Source: an uncultured euryarchaeote
Lineage (GTDB): Archaea; Thermoplasmatota; Poseidoniia; Poseidoniales; Thalassarchaeaceae
DNA length: 15,289 bases
Assembly: GCA_937897085.1 (NCBI GenBank)
Contig: CALCOR010000138.1
Coordinates: forward strand, 1-15,289
Direction: 5' to 3'
Numbering within the stretch: position 1 is the first letter of the stretch; the number at the start of each line of letters is the position of its first letter. The notes under the pieces were generated by a model. It saw nothing but the letters and a program-made list of their open reading frames with translations. It made no database searches and was not told the DNA's origin. Shown here piece after piece: positions 1 to 8,600 of the stretch. The position numbers and the translations under genes are program-made.

Positions 1-1056
1 ATGCACATGGTGGAAGCGTTCCAGCAGGCACTCGTGGACCAGCGCAACGGATACTCTCCCTCTTACGGTCTTGATGAGACACGTGAGGCGATCGCCGCCG
101 ACGAGACTCGCAAGGGCTGGAACTGCACACGCGACGACGTCTATGTGACCACCGGGGTGTCCGAAGCGCTGCAGATCATCTTCGCCTCGTTCCTGAGCGA
201 TGGCGAGAAGTTGCTCACCCCCGGGCCGCACTACCCACCGTACATGGCCTACCCGCAACTGTTCGGTGGCCAGACCATCGAGTACCGGCTGCGCCAGGAC
301 TCTGACTGGAGCATCGACTTCGACGATGTCGAGGCGAAGATGGACGACTCGGTCAGGCTGCTGGTGCTCATCAATCCGAACAACCCGACGGGGAACGTCG
401 CTGGACCCGAGGAGATTGACCGGTTGCTGGAAATCGCCGGCCGCTGGCCGCTATGCACGATAGTGGCCGACGAGATCTACGACGGTCTCGACTTCACTGG
501 GAGGCAAGTCTCCTGCGCGTCGAGATCGAATGGTGTCCCGGTCATCACCCTCAATGGCGTGTCGAAGAACTACTACGCTCCGGGATGGCGCGTCGGCTAC
601 ATGGCATGGCACGATCCCGATGGCCGGATGGTCGATGTGCGCGATGGAGCCGAGCGGCTTCTGCGCAGCCGTCTGTGTGCCTCGACCCCCGCACAACTCG
701 GATACCTCGCGGGGCTGACCTCGGACAACGGCTGGATGGACGGATATCGTGAGGGGTTGCTCAGGCGGCGCGATCTGTGTGTCGAGCGCATAGCTGGAAT
801 AGAGGGACTCGAGGTGGAGGCGCCTGGAGGATCTTTCTACATGTTAGTGCGACTGACGGATGCCCACTGGGCGGCAGATGACAAGAAGTTCGTACTCGAT
901 CTGCTGCACGAAGAGCACGTCCTCTTGGTGCATGGCTCCGGTTTTTCTCCGGAGTACGGCAGCGGACACTTCCGGCTGGTTTTCCTTCCCGACACCGATG
1001 TGCTCAACGAGGCGTTCGACCGCATCGATCGCTTCCTGCAGCACCACCGCGGATGA
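1..1056 (+). CDS. AlaA-type class I/II aminotransferase, 5'-truncated by window edge
   Basis: This is a fold type I PLP enzyme that transfers an amino group between an amino acid and a 2-oxo acid, most likely alanine/pyruvate with glutamate/2-oxoglutarate, in the cytoplasm. Numbering from base 1, the motif NPNNPTGN is at residues 125-132, DEIYDGLDF starts at 157 with the cofactor-binding Asp157 and Tyr160, and the Schiff-base Lys189 lies in NGVSKNYYAPGWRVGY. Arg325 in HFRLVFLP should bind the substrate carboxylate. The segment RLCASTPAQ (near 227-235) resembles RLCANVPAQ of E. coli AlaA as recalled, which is why alanine transaminase is preferred over aspartate transaminase. The reading frame is open to base 1, and the 351 visible residues begin at the RNGYSPSYGLDETR segment. 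That segment normally follows some 45-55 residues, so the ATG at base 1 is probably internal and the true start lies upstream. The gene ends in TGA 115 bases before the next gene. Family call firm, substrate less so. Confidence 0.88.
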   Translation: MHMVEAFQQALVDQRNGYSPSYGLDETREAIAADETRKGWNCTRDDVYVTTGVSEALQIIFASFLSDGEKLLTPGPHYPPYMAYPQLFGGQTIEYRLRQDSDWSIDFDDVEAKMDDSVRLLVLINPNNPTGNVAGPEEIDRLLEIAGRWPLCTIVADEIYDGLDFTGRQVSCASRSNGVPVITLNGVSKNYYAPGWRVGYMAWHDPDGRMVDVRDGAERLLRSRLCASTPAQLGYLAGLTSDNGWMDGYREGLLRRRDLCVERIAGIEGLEVEAPGGSFYMLVRLTDAHWAADDKKFVLDLLHEEHVLLVHGSGFSPEYGSGHFRLVFLPDTDVLNEAFDRIDRFLQHHRG

Positions 1057-1063
1057 GGGTTCT

Positions 1064-1115
1064 CCTCGCACACGAGGGTGCGGCGAGCATGTGTGCACGT
1101 CGCCAAGGCGACGTG
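1064..1115. repeat. Two adjacent palindromes in the gap after the aminotransferase gene
   Basis: Two inverted repeats lie close together. The first is CCTCG-CACA-CGAGG at 1064-1077, a 5-bp stem. The second has arms CACGTCGCC (1096-1104) and GGCGACGTG (1107-1115), a perfect 9-bp stem around AA. There is no T-run after either, so this is not an obvious intrinsic or archaeal-type terminator. It could be a transcript 3'-end stabiliser, a protein-binding palindrome or a copy of a dispersed intergenic repeat. No second copy was noticed in this window. Confidence 0.5.
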
Positions 1116-1151
1116 GGCAGCCGAAATGGATTAGTGAGTGAGGGTGCCGAG

Positions 1152-1190
1152 ATGACAGCGGAGCGGAGGCCATGCGAGCAGCGCGAGTAG
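1152..1190 (+). promoter_or_regulatory. Possible 12-codon leader ORF overlapping the next gene's start
   Basis: ATG at 1152 opens a 12-codon frame (MTAERRPCEQRE) ending in TAG at 1188-1190. GAGGG at 1140-1144 sits 7 bases before this ATG, an ideal ribosome-binding spacing. The larger gene starting at 1172 in another frame has GGAGG only 2 bases before its ATG. Translation of the short frame could therefore be coupled to that of the large gene. It may equally be chance: a weak BRE/TATA-like stretch (CGAAATGGATTAG, 1122-1134) would place the transcript start near or past 1152 and leave the short frame untranslated. Confidence 0.15.
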
Positions 1191-4100
1191 GCAGGAAGAG
1201 CGCCGCGTGCATGCTGTTCGGGACTCTGCTTGCTCCGGTCGTCTCGGCCGAGACGGTCATCGTCAGCGCCGATGTGTTCGACCCGATGCTGCTGCTCCCG
1301 TTGTTGATCGCCGTGGTCAGTGCGCTCGCCCTCTGGAGAGGGTTGCTGCCGTTGTCGCTATCCAACCTGCAGGTCGCCTTCGAGATCGACGATGACCTCT
1401 ACGAGGTGCACCGCTTGACCAAGAACAGAGACGATGTGTTCGACCTGCTCCGTGCCCCGGGAGTCGGTGTGGGGATGATCGCCTACCTGCTGGCGATGGC
1501 GGGTATCATGCTCATCGTCGCCGAACTGCTGTTCAGCCCCGGGACGTTCTACGAGCCGGTCATTTACATGATGGCGCTGCTGGTTGGATTCCCAATCATC
1601 ATCTCCCCATTCGTCACCCTCTATGCCCAACTCGGACGTGGTAAGAGCGAACGGGTACGAGAGCGACTAGCCGTTCGCATGTACGGTGGCATCACGACCG
1701 TCCTTGTGGTGGTCCTTCTGACCGCGGCAGTGCTGTTCATCGGTTGGAAGGAGTCCAACGAATGGGAGAATCAGGAGGTGTTCGTCCGCTGGGCCGGTTA
1801 TGCCCTGCTCACCTTCATGGCCCCGACCATCTTCGCTTACGGCCGCATCATGGGGGCGTCCTGGAACACGCTGCTGCTCAACAAGTGGCGAACGGTCAGG
1901 GGGCAACTCACACCGATGGATCCTGACCCGCCTGGGTTCACCAAGCGACTAGTATCGATGATTATCGTCCTCTTCCTCGCTACGATGCCCATCGTCGCCA
2001 TCAACGGCATCATGACACTCGCCTACGTCCAACTCGAACAGCCGGCGCACACCAACGAACTGCTCGACCTCGGGGGAATCATCGGGTGGGAGATCTTCAA
2101 GATTGTAGAGGACAACCCCGTATTGCAGAAACTCATCTCGCTGAAGATGCTCAGGATAACCCTCGCCTCCTACCTGATGCTGAACGTCGCCATCGTCGGG
2201 CTCGCCTTCATCTTCGAGTTGACTCGCAACCTCTTCCTAGGAGGACAGACCTTCGGGGGAATCGGTGGCGTGACCATCGCACAACCGCGGGAGATCCGCT
2301 CTGAGAGGGCTGTGCAGGGGAGGGTGCTCTACTTCGGGTTGGCTGGTTTCAGTGGCTATACCGTGCTGCTGCTGGTCATGCAGACGTACAAGGAGTTCAA
2401 CCACCTGATGCCCTATGGTGGTTCCACCCCCTTCCTCTCCGAAGAGTTGCTGCTTGCAGAGACATGGCAGTTCATCGCCGCCGGCCAAGCCGTGTTCATG
2501 CTCACCTGGTTGATGAGTCTCTCCCGCTTCGGAAAGTTGCGCCAGTTGCGCTTCGACCTCTCGCCTGACGAGCGCCGCGAGGGTGAGATTATGTCAGGCG
2601 GCGGGGACTGGATGCGCCGGCACATCTCCAGCGCGGCGTACAGCGACAACGTCGCCGCGCTGCGCCAGTTCAGGGAGGAGAAGATAGAGGGCGACCCGTC
2701 GATGGTGCGGCTGGAGAAGAGTCGCGCGCGGATGCTCGAATGCGGATTGCGCGGCCTATGGCCCGAGGCTATCGATACGGCCCGTAAGGTGCTCGCCCAA
2801 CAGGGAGGCGATGATGATGAGGCTAGGATGGTGATTGCCGCAGGGCAGATCTCCTGTCGCAGACTCGACGCCGCTCGGGAGGCAATACGCGGCATGGAAC
2901 AGCCAGACGGCTATGACGAACCGGAATTACTGTCGTTCATCGCCGAGTGGCTCGATCCGTGGAACGGCACAGTTGACATGGACGACCTGTATGACTGGGA
3001 GAACGTCAGTTGCTTGGACTTGTTGTCAGACATGCAACGAAGGCTCCGCTCGTGGGACCCCAAGACGCAGATCGACAACAGCCATTCAGACAACATCGCG
3101 CTGCATGGCATGCTGAGTTCAGTCGCACAGTTGCGCGCGCAGAGGCGCGGCGAGGAGGCACTGGCACTGGCACTCGACTGCGTCAGGCTCGACCCGAACG
3201 GTGCTAAATCACGCATTGCTGTGGCGCTCTGCCTCATCGACTCAGGTGACTGGTTCGAGGCGATGGATGTGTTCGAGGAGCTGCAGGCGTCCCATTCCGA
3301 TGATCCGCGCGTGCGTGCGCTTGGTGGAATATTGGCTTTCGACTGCCCAACGGAGGAGATGGAATCTGCTCTCGCAGTGGGTAGCGACATCGAGAAGAAA
3401 CGCTGGATCGACGATGCACCTGTCAACCCTGTGGCCGCCCTGAACACAAAGCGTGGTGAGGATGAGGCCCTCAATGCAAATGTGTTCATCGCTGGTCACG
3501 AGGCGATCGAACGGAATGTCTCGCCCAGATACAAGGAGCCGATCATATATCTGGTACTGAACTACGGTGTGTTCATACCCATCTGGATCATCATTGGACT
3601 GCTCGCGTACGCGCGTACTGAAGATACCGTGGTCAGCATCGTGTTGGCCGCCTCATTGATCACCCTGCAGCTGTTCTACCGTCGATTCAGGCGTCAGCAA
3701 CGGCGCATCATCAGGCACCGTGACCAGAAGGCGATGATCACCTATGCCAAGCGGCTGCGTCGACTCAAGGTCAACTTGGACCTATCTCGTATCCCAGTCG
3801 GCACGCACCTGCTGCTCTCGGGTCTGCTGGTGACCATCAACGGGGTGGTCTATGACCTCGGGATGCCGGCATGGCTCGTGGTACGCCTGCCAAAGGAGAG
3901 AGAGCGGACATTCCGCAATCGGGTCAGAGGACGGGTGAGAGAACTTCGCACTAAGCAACTTGCCCGCACGGAACCGCTTCCCGATGAGTGGTGGGACAAG
4001 CGACCCAAGCCCATGGAGCAGGACATGCGCGTACTCGAGAAACTAATCGGGCCGGCGGCCTACCGCGGACGGCAGTTGCGCGGTTCCATGGCATCTGCGA

Positions 4101-4276
4101 CCGCCACTGGAGGAAGGGTGGGCGATCGCGTGCCCGTTATGCAGACCGACCCCGGGGCGCGTAACATTCCAACGCATTCGATCAAAGAGGAACTCGATGG
4201 GCCACGCCGCCCGACCTCCAAGCCCGGACACCACTTCCAAGGCGGTGGCGTCACCAACACGGAAGACAATGATTGA
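1172..4276 (+). CDS. Large polytopic membrane protein with central TPR-like region, function unknown
   Basis: I do not recognise this 1034-residue protein as a named family. The N-terminus looks like a signal peptide (basic residues 2-9, hydrophobic core about 13-23, VVSA-ET cleavage-like site near 26). Hydrophobic segments follow near residues 37-58, 98-120, 127-153, 172-192, 206-228, 259-287, 327-356, 382-405 and 430-455. Residues about 457-785 form a long hydrophilic helical region. It holds TPR-like pairs, clearest near 508-580 and 640-740 (for example EEALALALDCVRLDPN, then GDWFEAMDVFEEL). Two more membrane helices lie near 789-812 and 817-838, and an Arg/Lys-rich tail runs to the end. 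The layout suggests a membrane scaffold or assembly protein that exposes a TPR partner-binding face, probably to the cytoplasm; no catalytic motif is visible. The start is uncertain: ATG 1172 has GGAGG only 2 bases away, and ATG 1211 (residue 14) is in frame but would shorten the signal peptide. The next gene follows after 68 bases and may be co-transcribed. Confidence 0.85.
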   Translation: MRAARVGRKSAACMLFGTLLAPVVSAETVIVSADVFDPMLLLPLLIAVVSALALWRGLLPLSLSNLQVAFEIDDDLYEVHRLTKNRDDVFDLLRAPGVGVGMIAYLLAMAGIMLIVAELLFSPGTFYEPVIYMMALLVGFPIIISPFVTLYAQLGRGKSERVRERLAVRMYGGITTVLVVVLLTAAVLFIGWKESNEWENQEVFVRWAGYALLTFMAPTIFAYGRIMGASWNTLLLNKWRTVRGQLTPMDPDPPGFTKRLVSMIIVLFLATMPIVAINGIMTLAYVQLEQPAHTNELLDLGGIIGWEIFKIVEDNPVLQKLISLKMLRITLASYLMLNVAIVGLAFIFELTRNLFLGGQTFGGIGGVTIAQPREIRSERAVQGRVLYFGLAGFSGYTVLLLVMQTYKEFNHLMPYGGSTPFLSEELLLAETWQFIAAGQAVFMLTWLMSLSRFGKLRQLRFDLSPDERREGEIMSGGGDWMRRHISSAAYSDNVAALRQFREEKIEGDPSMVRLEKSRARMLECGLRGLWPEAIDTARKVLAQQGGDDDEARMVIAAGQISCRRLDAAREAIRGMEQPDGYDEPELLSFIAEWLDPWNGTVDMDDLYDWENVSCLDLLSDMQRRLRSWDPKTQIDNSHSDNIALHGMLSSVAQLRAQRRGEEALALALDCVRLDPNGAKSRIAVALCLIDSGDWFEAMDVFEELQASHSDDPRVRALGGILAFDCPTEEMESALAVGSDIEKKRWIDDAPVNPVAALNTKRGEDEALNANVFIAGHEAIERNVSPRYKEPIIYLVLNYGVFIPIWIIIGLLAYARTEDTVVSIVLAASLITLQLFYRRFRRQQRRIIRHRDQKAMITYAKRLRRLKVNLDLSRIPVGTHLLLSGLLVTINGVVYDLGMPAWLVVRLPKERERTFRNRVRGRVRELRTKQLARTEPLPDEWWDKRPKPMEQDMRVLEKLIGPAAYRGRQLRGSMASATATGGRVGDRVPVMQTDPGARNIPTHSIKEELDGPRRPTSKPGHHFQGGGVTNTEDND

Positions 4277-4344
4277 CCCCCGAGATGCCCTGCGGACCAC
4301 GGCAGCACGAAACATCCTTGTTCGAGGCTTGCTGAACCGATGTC

Positions 4345-5448
4345 GTGCCCTTGGTAGACGACGCCGTGGAGGCGAGCGATGAACTGGCCGCCGAATTGCA
4401 GGAGAGATACCTGGCTACTGCGTCGGGGATGCTGGTCGAGCAATCCGGTCAACGGCAGCCTGTGTGGGCCTGTCCCGTAAGTGAGTTCGAACTATGGCTG
4501 GGCGCTCTCGAAGGCATGCTCGACATGCCGCTCGGGCGTAGATTGGCGCACGCGGCGGCGGAGAGCGAAGAATGGCGCATGCAAGCAGCGGATAGGAAGC
4601 CACCTAATCCTCTGTTCGGCAAGGAGAAGAAGCGACTGGTCTGGCTGAATGAGGACTGGCACCAACGAGGGATGGGTGAGATCTCTCTGCTCGAGAGCGA
4701 ACCCGGAGAGGTTTCCTTGGTTGTGCGGCGCAGACCTCACCCTGCACTGGCGGCGGGAATCACATGCGCGGCGTGGGAGCGGATACAGAAGCAGAGGTAC
4801 CGCTTCCGATGGACCGATGGAGGTAGTGGTGAATCTCTGATCACCCTCGAACCCGATCGTCGTGAGATCCCTTCCTCTGCGGCGATGTCTCCGTCATGGG
4901 ATGAGGTGCCGGCGTCGACCACTGTCGCTACCGGACCACATCCATTCCTGCTCTCGTACAACGAAGGGGGTGACTGGACTGTTGACGGTGTGCGCATGCT
5001 CGCGCTCGCGAGAGACCTGCTGCTGCGCTTCGAGGATGTGGTTCTGCCCCACCTAGCGGACAAGGAGCGTTCAAGTGACCCCAGAGTCGGCTGGACCGGA
5101 GTCGATGATCGTGACCGTTTGCTGTTCTGGGACGCACTTGCCGAAGTAGGTAGAGTGAAGTTCGTCGCCACGGGCGAGATGGTGCTCGTTGCTGCGCCTA
5201 CAGACTGGGTGGATGTTGGGCGCCGATTCCTCTCCACTTCTGGCATGGGAACGATCACGACGGCCGAGAGCCTCGACGATATGGGTGGTGTGCGATTGAC
5301 GGCGGACAACCTGTTCCACCCCGCACTGGCAATCGGTATCCTGCTAGGTGCGTGGGAGCGCGCCGAAGCTCGCCCAGCAGGGGCGGCATGGACCAGTTCA
5401 GAGCATGGTCATACAATCGAATTGACCTCACTCAGGGACATCGCATGA
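4345..5448 (+). CDS. Soluble protein with internal duplication, function unknown
   Basis: I do not recognise this protein of about 367 residues. It has no signal peptide or membrane helix, is rich in Trp and acidic residues, and should be cytoplasmic. The clearest feature is an internal repeat. HPALAAGITCAAWER begins at residue 132 and HPALAIGILLGAWER at residue 325. Each is followed some 10 residues later by a Trp-containing stretch with a G..(L)I.LE/L pattern and then by R(R/D)(E/D)I or LRDI. Each copy thus looks like a small alpha/beta domain with a conserved His-Pro-Ala-Leu...Ala-Trp-Glu-Arg helix. A distant link to V4R-like ligand-sensing domains crossed my mind but is not supported by a full motif. 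The start is unsure: an in-frame stop at 4333-4335 limits it, GTG 4345 is the first candidate, GTG 4366 and ATG 4429 are alternatives, and none has a good ribosome-binding site. Proximity to the upstream membrane protein hints at a shared task, which is inference. Confidence 0.75.
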   Translation: MPLVDDAVEASDELAAELQERYLATASGMLVEQSGQRQPVWACPVSEFELWLGALEGMLDMPLGRRLAHAAAESEEWRMQAADRKPPNPLFGKEKKRLVWLNEDWHQRGMGEISLLESEPGEVSLVVRRRPHPALAAGITCAAWERIQKQRYRFRWTDGGSGESLITLEPDRREIPSSAAMSPSWDEVPASTTVATGPHPFLLSYNEGGDWTVDGVRMLALARDLLLRFEDVVLPHLADKERSSDPRVGWTGVDDRDRLLFWDALAEVGRVKFVATGEMVLVAAPTDWVDVGRRFLSTSGMGTITTAESLDDMGGVRLTADNLFHPALAIGILLGAWERAEARPAGAAWTSSEHGHTIELTSLRDIA

Positions 5449-5476
5449 GTTCAACAATGGTGCAGGGTGTGTCAAG

Positions 5477-5503
5477 TGATACTCTATCTAATGAATGATA
5501 CTC
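5477..5503. repeat. Direct repeat TGATACTC, two copies 19 bases apart
   Basis: TGATACTC occurs at 5477-5484 and again at 5496-5503. The 19-base offset is close to two helical turns, so both copies would face the same side of the DNA, as expected for a paired regulator site. The stretch between is AT-rich. Its position upstream of the TSP3 gene suits an operator, but two 8-mers alone are modest evidence. Confidence 0.35.
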
Positions 5504-5570
5504 CGATAACTGGCTTGAAACCCCGAAAAACGGAGCGCTGCGGCGATGCGGCTCCCGACACGGCATCGCT

Positions 5571-5583
5571 CAAACCTTAAACA
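5571..5583 (+). promoter_or_regulatory. Possible archaeal BRE/TATA-type promoter
   Basis: CAAACCTTAAACA has a purine-rich BRE-like part followed by a TTAAA core. If used, transcription would begin about 25 bases downstream, near 5604, giving a leader of roughly 24-30 bases before the TSP3 gene. The match to the archaeal TATA consensus is partial, and the call assumes an archaeal host. Confidence 0.3.
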
Positions 5584-5609
5584 CAGAACGTTGAGTCGAG
5601 CGACGTGAA

Positions 5610-5625
5610 CGGCCTCAGGCCGAGG
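5610..5625 (+). promoter_or_regulatory. Start-proximal hairpin overlapping the ribosome-binding site
   Basis: CGGCCT (5610-5615) and AGGCCG (5617-5622) form an inverted repeat around one base. Alternatively CCTC (5613-5616) can pair with GAGG (5622-5625), the likely ribosome-binding site of the TSP3 gene. Either fold would partly hide the site and could damp translation. The stems are short, so the effect is uncertain. Confidence 0.35.
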
Positions 5626-5627
5626 AT

Positions 5628-8600
5628 ATGAACATGACCCTAACACACAATCAATGGGCAGTCGTGGCGATTACCGTCACTCTCTGCCTAGCGGGAACCT
5701 ACAGCATGGCCAGCGCGATGATGAGCACTGCCATTGACTTCGAGCCTGGAGCCGACGACATCCTCGACGAGGATTCCGGAGACATGGACCCCGGAGAGGA
5801 CACGGATGAGGATGGGCTTCCCGATCGGATGGAACGTACGCAGTACGGCACCGACCCGCTCGACTGGGATACTGATGGCGACGGGATGAGTGACGGCTAT
5901 GAGGTCGAGAACGGACTCAACCCGCTCGACAGCGGCGATGCCGGTCTCGAGGACATCATCATCGACACCGTGACCGACGGCAGTGCTGATGTACAGGACG
6001 CCAACGAAACCTGGCCGGACCCGGACAACGGGCCGCTGGGAGACCCGGACAAGGATGGACTGGTTAACATCGAGGAGATGGAACTCGGGACCGACCCGCG
6101 GCGCAATGACACCGACGGAGATGGGCTCAACGACAAGTGGGAATCCCTTCACACCTTCACGATGACCACCGCCTCCGGCGAGGTCGAACTCCTCAACCCA
6201 CTCAATGGCAACTGGGACTGCATCCTGCTCGACCCGGAGTCAGAGGCGAACCTCGAACAGACACTGGGCGCAGAGACATGGCTGGCGCTGGCGAACTTCG
6301 CCGACCAGCACTCCTGCGACCAGGTGCTCGACTTCGATTCCGATGGTCTGCCGAACTACGTCGAGGAGCGCTACGGCACGAACCCGCTCTCCGAGGATAG
6401 CGACGGTGACCTGATTCATGATGAGGTGGAGATCACCAAGGTGCCCATGCCGCTCGAGGTGGTATGCGGTCTTCCCGTACTCACCCCCCCCACGGAGAAC
6501 GGTCCGTTCACTGCCATGCTGAACGCCATGCCTAGCACGGTCAATCCCGACGACTGGTTCCTGCAGGACATGGATGGCGACGGGCGCAACAACGGCCCAG
6601 GGGACTGGGACACCGATGGGGATGGCATGCCTGACGGCTTCGAGTTCTGCTACGACAGCATCCTCAACCCGGCCAATGCGTCGGACGCATTCGGTGACGA
6701 CGATCAAGATGGTCTGAACAACCGCGCTGAGTATGACGTCGCCCGCACCTGGGGAGCGGCCAACTTCACCAACCCGCTGAAGTTCGACACCGATGAGGAT
6801 GGGATGCCGGACGGATGGGAGGCGGAGAACGGTCTGCACCCAGTGGACGGCAGCAACGCCGACGAGGACCCTGACATGGATGGATGGGATGTGGACGGAG
6901 ACGGAAGGGTGCGCTACTCAGATCTGGTGGGAGTGGCACGCGTCCATTCGATTCCGGTGCAGTTGATGGACTGGGTCGATGTGAACCAGACCGTCGCCTA
7001 CGCCAAGGTGACGCACGCTGGCGGCACCCAGGAGACTGTTCCACTCAAGGCGAACAGTGCCGGATACGTCTACGAGATTCCAGCGCTCGAATTGCTCAAC
7101 GGCCCATCGAACGATAACGAAGTCACCAGCAGAAACTACGTCTGGGTGATTATCGTCGAACCTGAGGAGATGTTCACGAACACCGAGGAGTACCAAGCTC
7201 GAGACCGCGATCGTGACGGAATCATCGACGGGCGTTCTACCGACCCGCTCAATCCGGACACCGACGGTGATGGACTGAAGGACGGCATCGAGGTAGGCGG
7301 CTGGACCATCCTCGTGGTGAGCAGGGGCGTACACAACGTGCTGGTCACCAGCGATCCCGGGGACGTCGACACCGATGACGATGGCCTGACCGACTGGCGC
7401 GAATTCTCCGAGACCTTCACCAATGCCTCGAACAAGGACACCGACAGCGATGGACTGGAGGATTACGTGGAATCGATCGACGGATTCCTGTGGGAGGGTG
7501 AGTCCTACTTCACCAACGCCAGCATGTTCGACACGGACATCGATGGCCTCGAGGACGGCGAGGAGGTGATTCCCGGTGCGGACAACTACATCACCAACGC
7601 CAATGACTCTGATTCGGATGATGACGGTCTCAAGGACGGGAACGAGGTGCTGCACATCCCGCGCCCGTGGCAGATGGCGACCAACCCGCTGGTCAATGAC
7701 ACCGACATGGATGGCATGCTAGACGGCTGGGAGATGCAGATCGAGTCGACGATGGATAATACCCACTCACACTCACTCTGGGTGACGATGAACAACTGGA
7801 TGCCTCCGGGTTGTGATGACATGCAGCAATGTGGTCGAGGGCCTGGTGGCTGGATCTGGTTGAACAGCATCCAGGGATTCGCCAGCTTCGGAGACAAGAA
7901 CAACGACGGGGAGCCTGACCCGAGGTACTTCGTCCACGAGATGAACTTGACTGGATTCACCATGCCGAACACCGGAGGGCGCTGGGCTCTCGACCCGGCA
8001 TGGGGCACGATGCTCGACGCTGATTACGACATCGACAACGATACCCTCCCTAACGAACTCGAAGGGCCAGATCGGTGGGACACCAACCCCGTGGACGACG
8101 ACACCGACGGTGATCGTCTCCCCGATGGATGGGAGGTGCGCTACAGCGCTCAGGCGATATCGGAAGGGCTGGTGGACAACGCTTCGCTCGAACAACTCGG
8201 CGCCCGCGGCCCGATGGACCCGTCGGTGGCCGACAGCGATCAGGACGGCATCCCCGATGGTGAGGAGGACTTCGACCACGATGGGCTCAACCGCACTGCC
8301 ATGCTGAACAAGTTCTGTCCCAGATGGGACGATCCGACCTCGAGCTACTGCCACATCGACCCCGATGACCCCGAGGGATCGAAGTTCTACGACGACCTCG
8401 AGAACTTCACCAACTACGAGGAGATGCTGAATGGGACCAACCCAGTCCACAATGACTCGGATCTCTGCCCAGATGGATCCTCCTGCCCAGACGGATGGGA
8501 AGATGGCCCTGAGGTCTACCACAGGGACAGCGACGGGGACAGCATGTTCGATGGTTGGGAGTACTACTTCCGCTTCGATCCATTCGATTCAGGTGACGCA

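Larger units (their letters stand above)
5449..5627. other. 179-base non-coding gap before the TSP3 protein gene
   Basis: This is the longest gap in the window and has the most AT-rich stretch (about 5474-5516). It holds a direct repeat, nested inverted repeats, a possible promoter and a start-proximal hairpin, listed separately where specific. Inverted repeats include GGAGC (5532-5536) with GCTCC (5551-5555), and GCGATGC (5543-5549) with GCATCGC (5563-5569). These overlap and could form alternative structures. No tRNA-like fold or convincing small ORF is seen. Confidence 0.6.

Noticed and set aside
1064..1115. Rho-independent terminator after the aminotransferase
   Set aside because: Stems are present but no T-run follows either hairpin.
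4345..5448. V4R (4-vinyl reductase-like) sensor domains
   Set aside because: Only a loose G...GAWE resemblance; the cysteine pattern and other V4R marks are missing.
6240..8522. Long - strand open frames (up to about 249 codons) opposite the TSP3 gene
   Set aside because: They mirror the biased Asp/Gly codon use of the true gene; their translations lack domains, and the + strand has clear repeats and a signal peptide.
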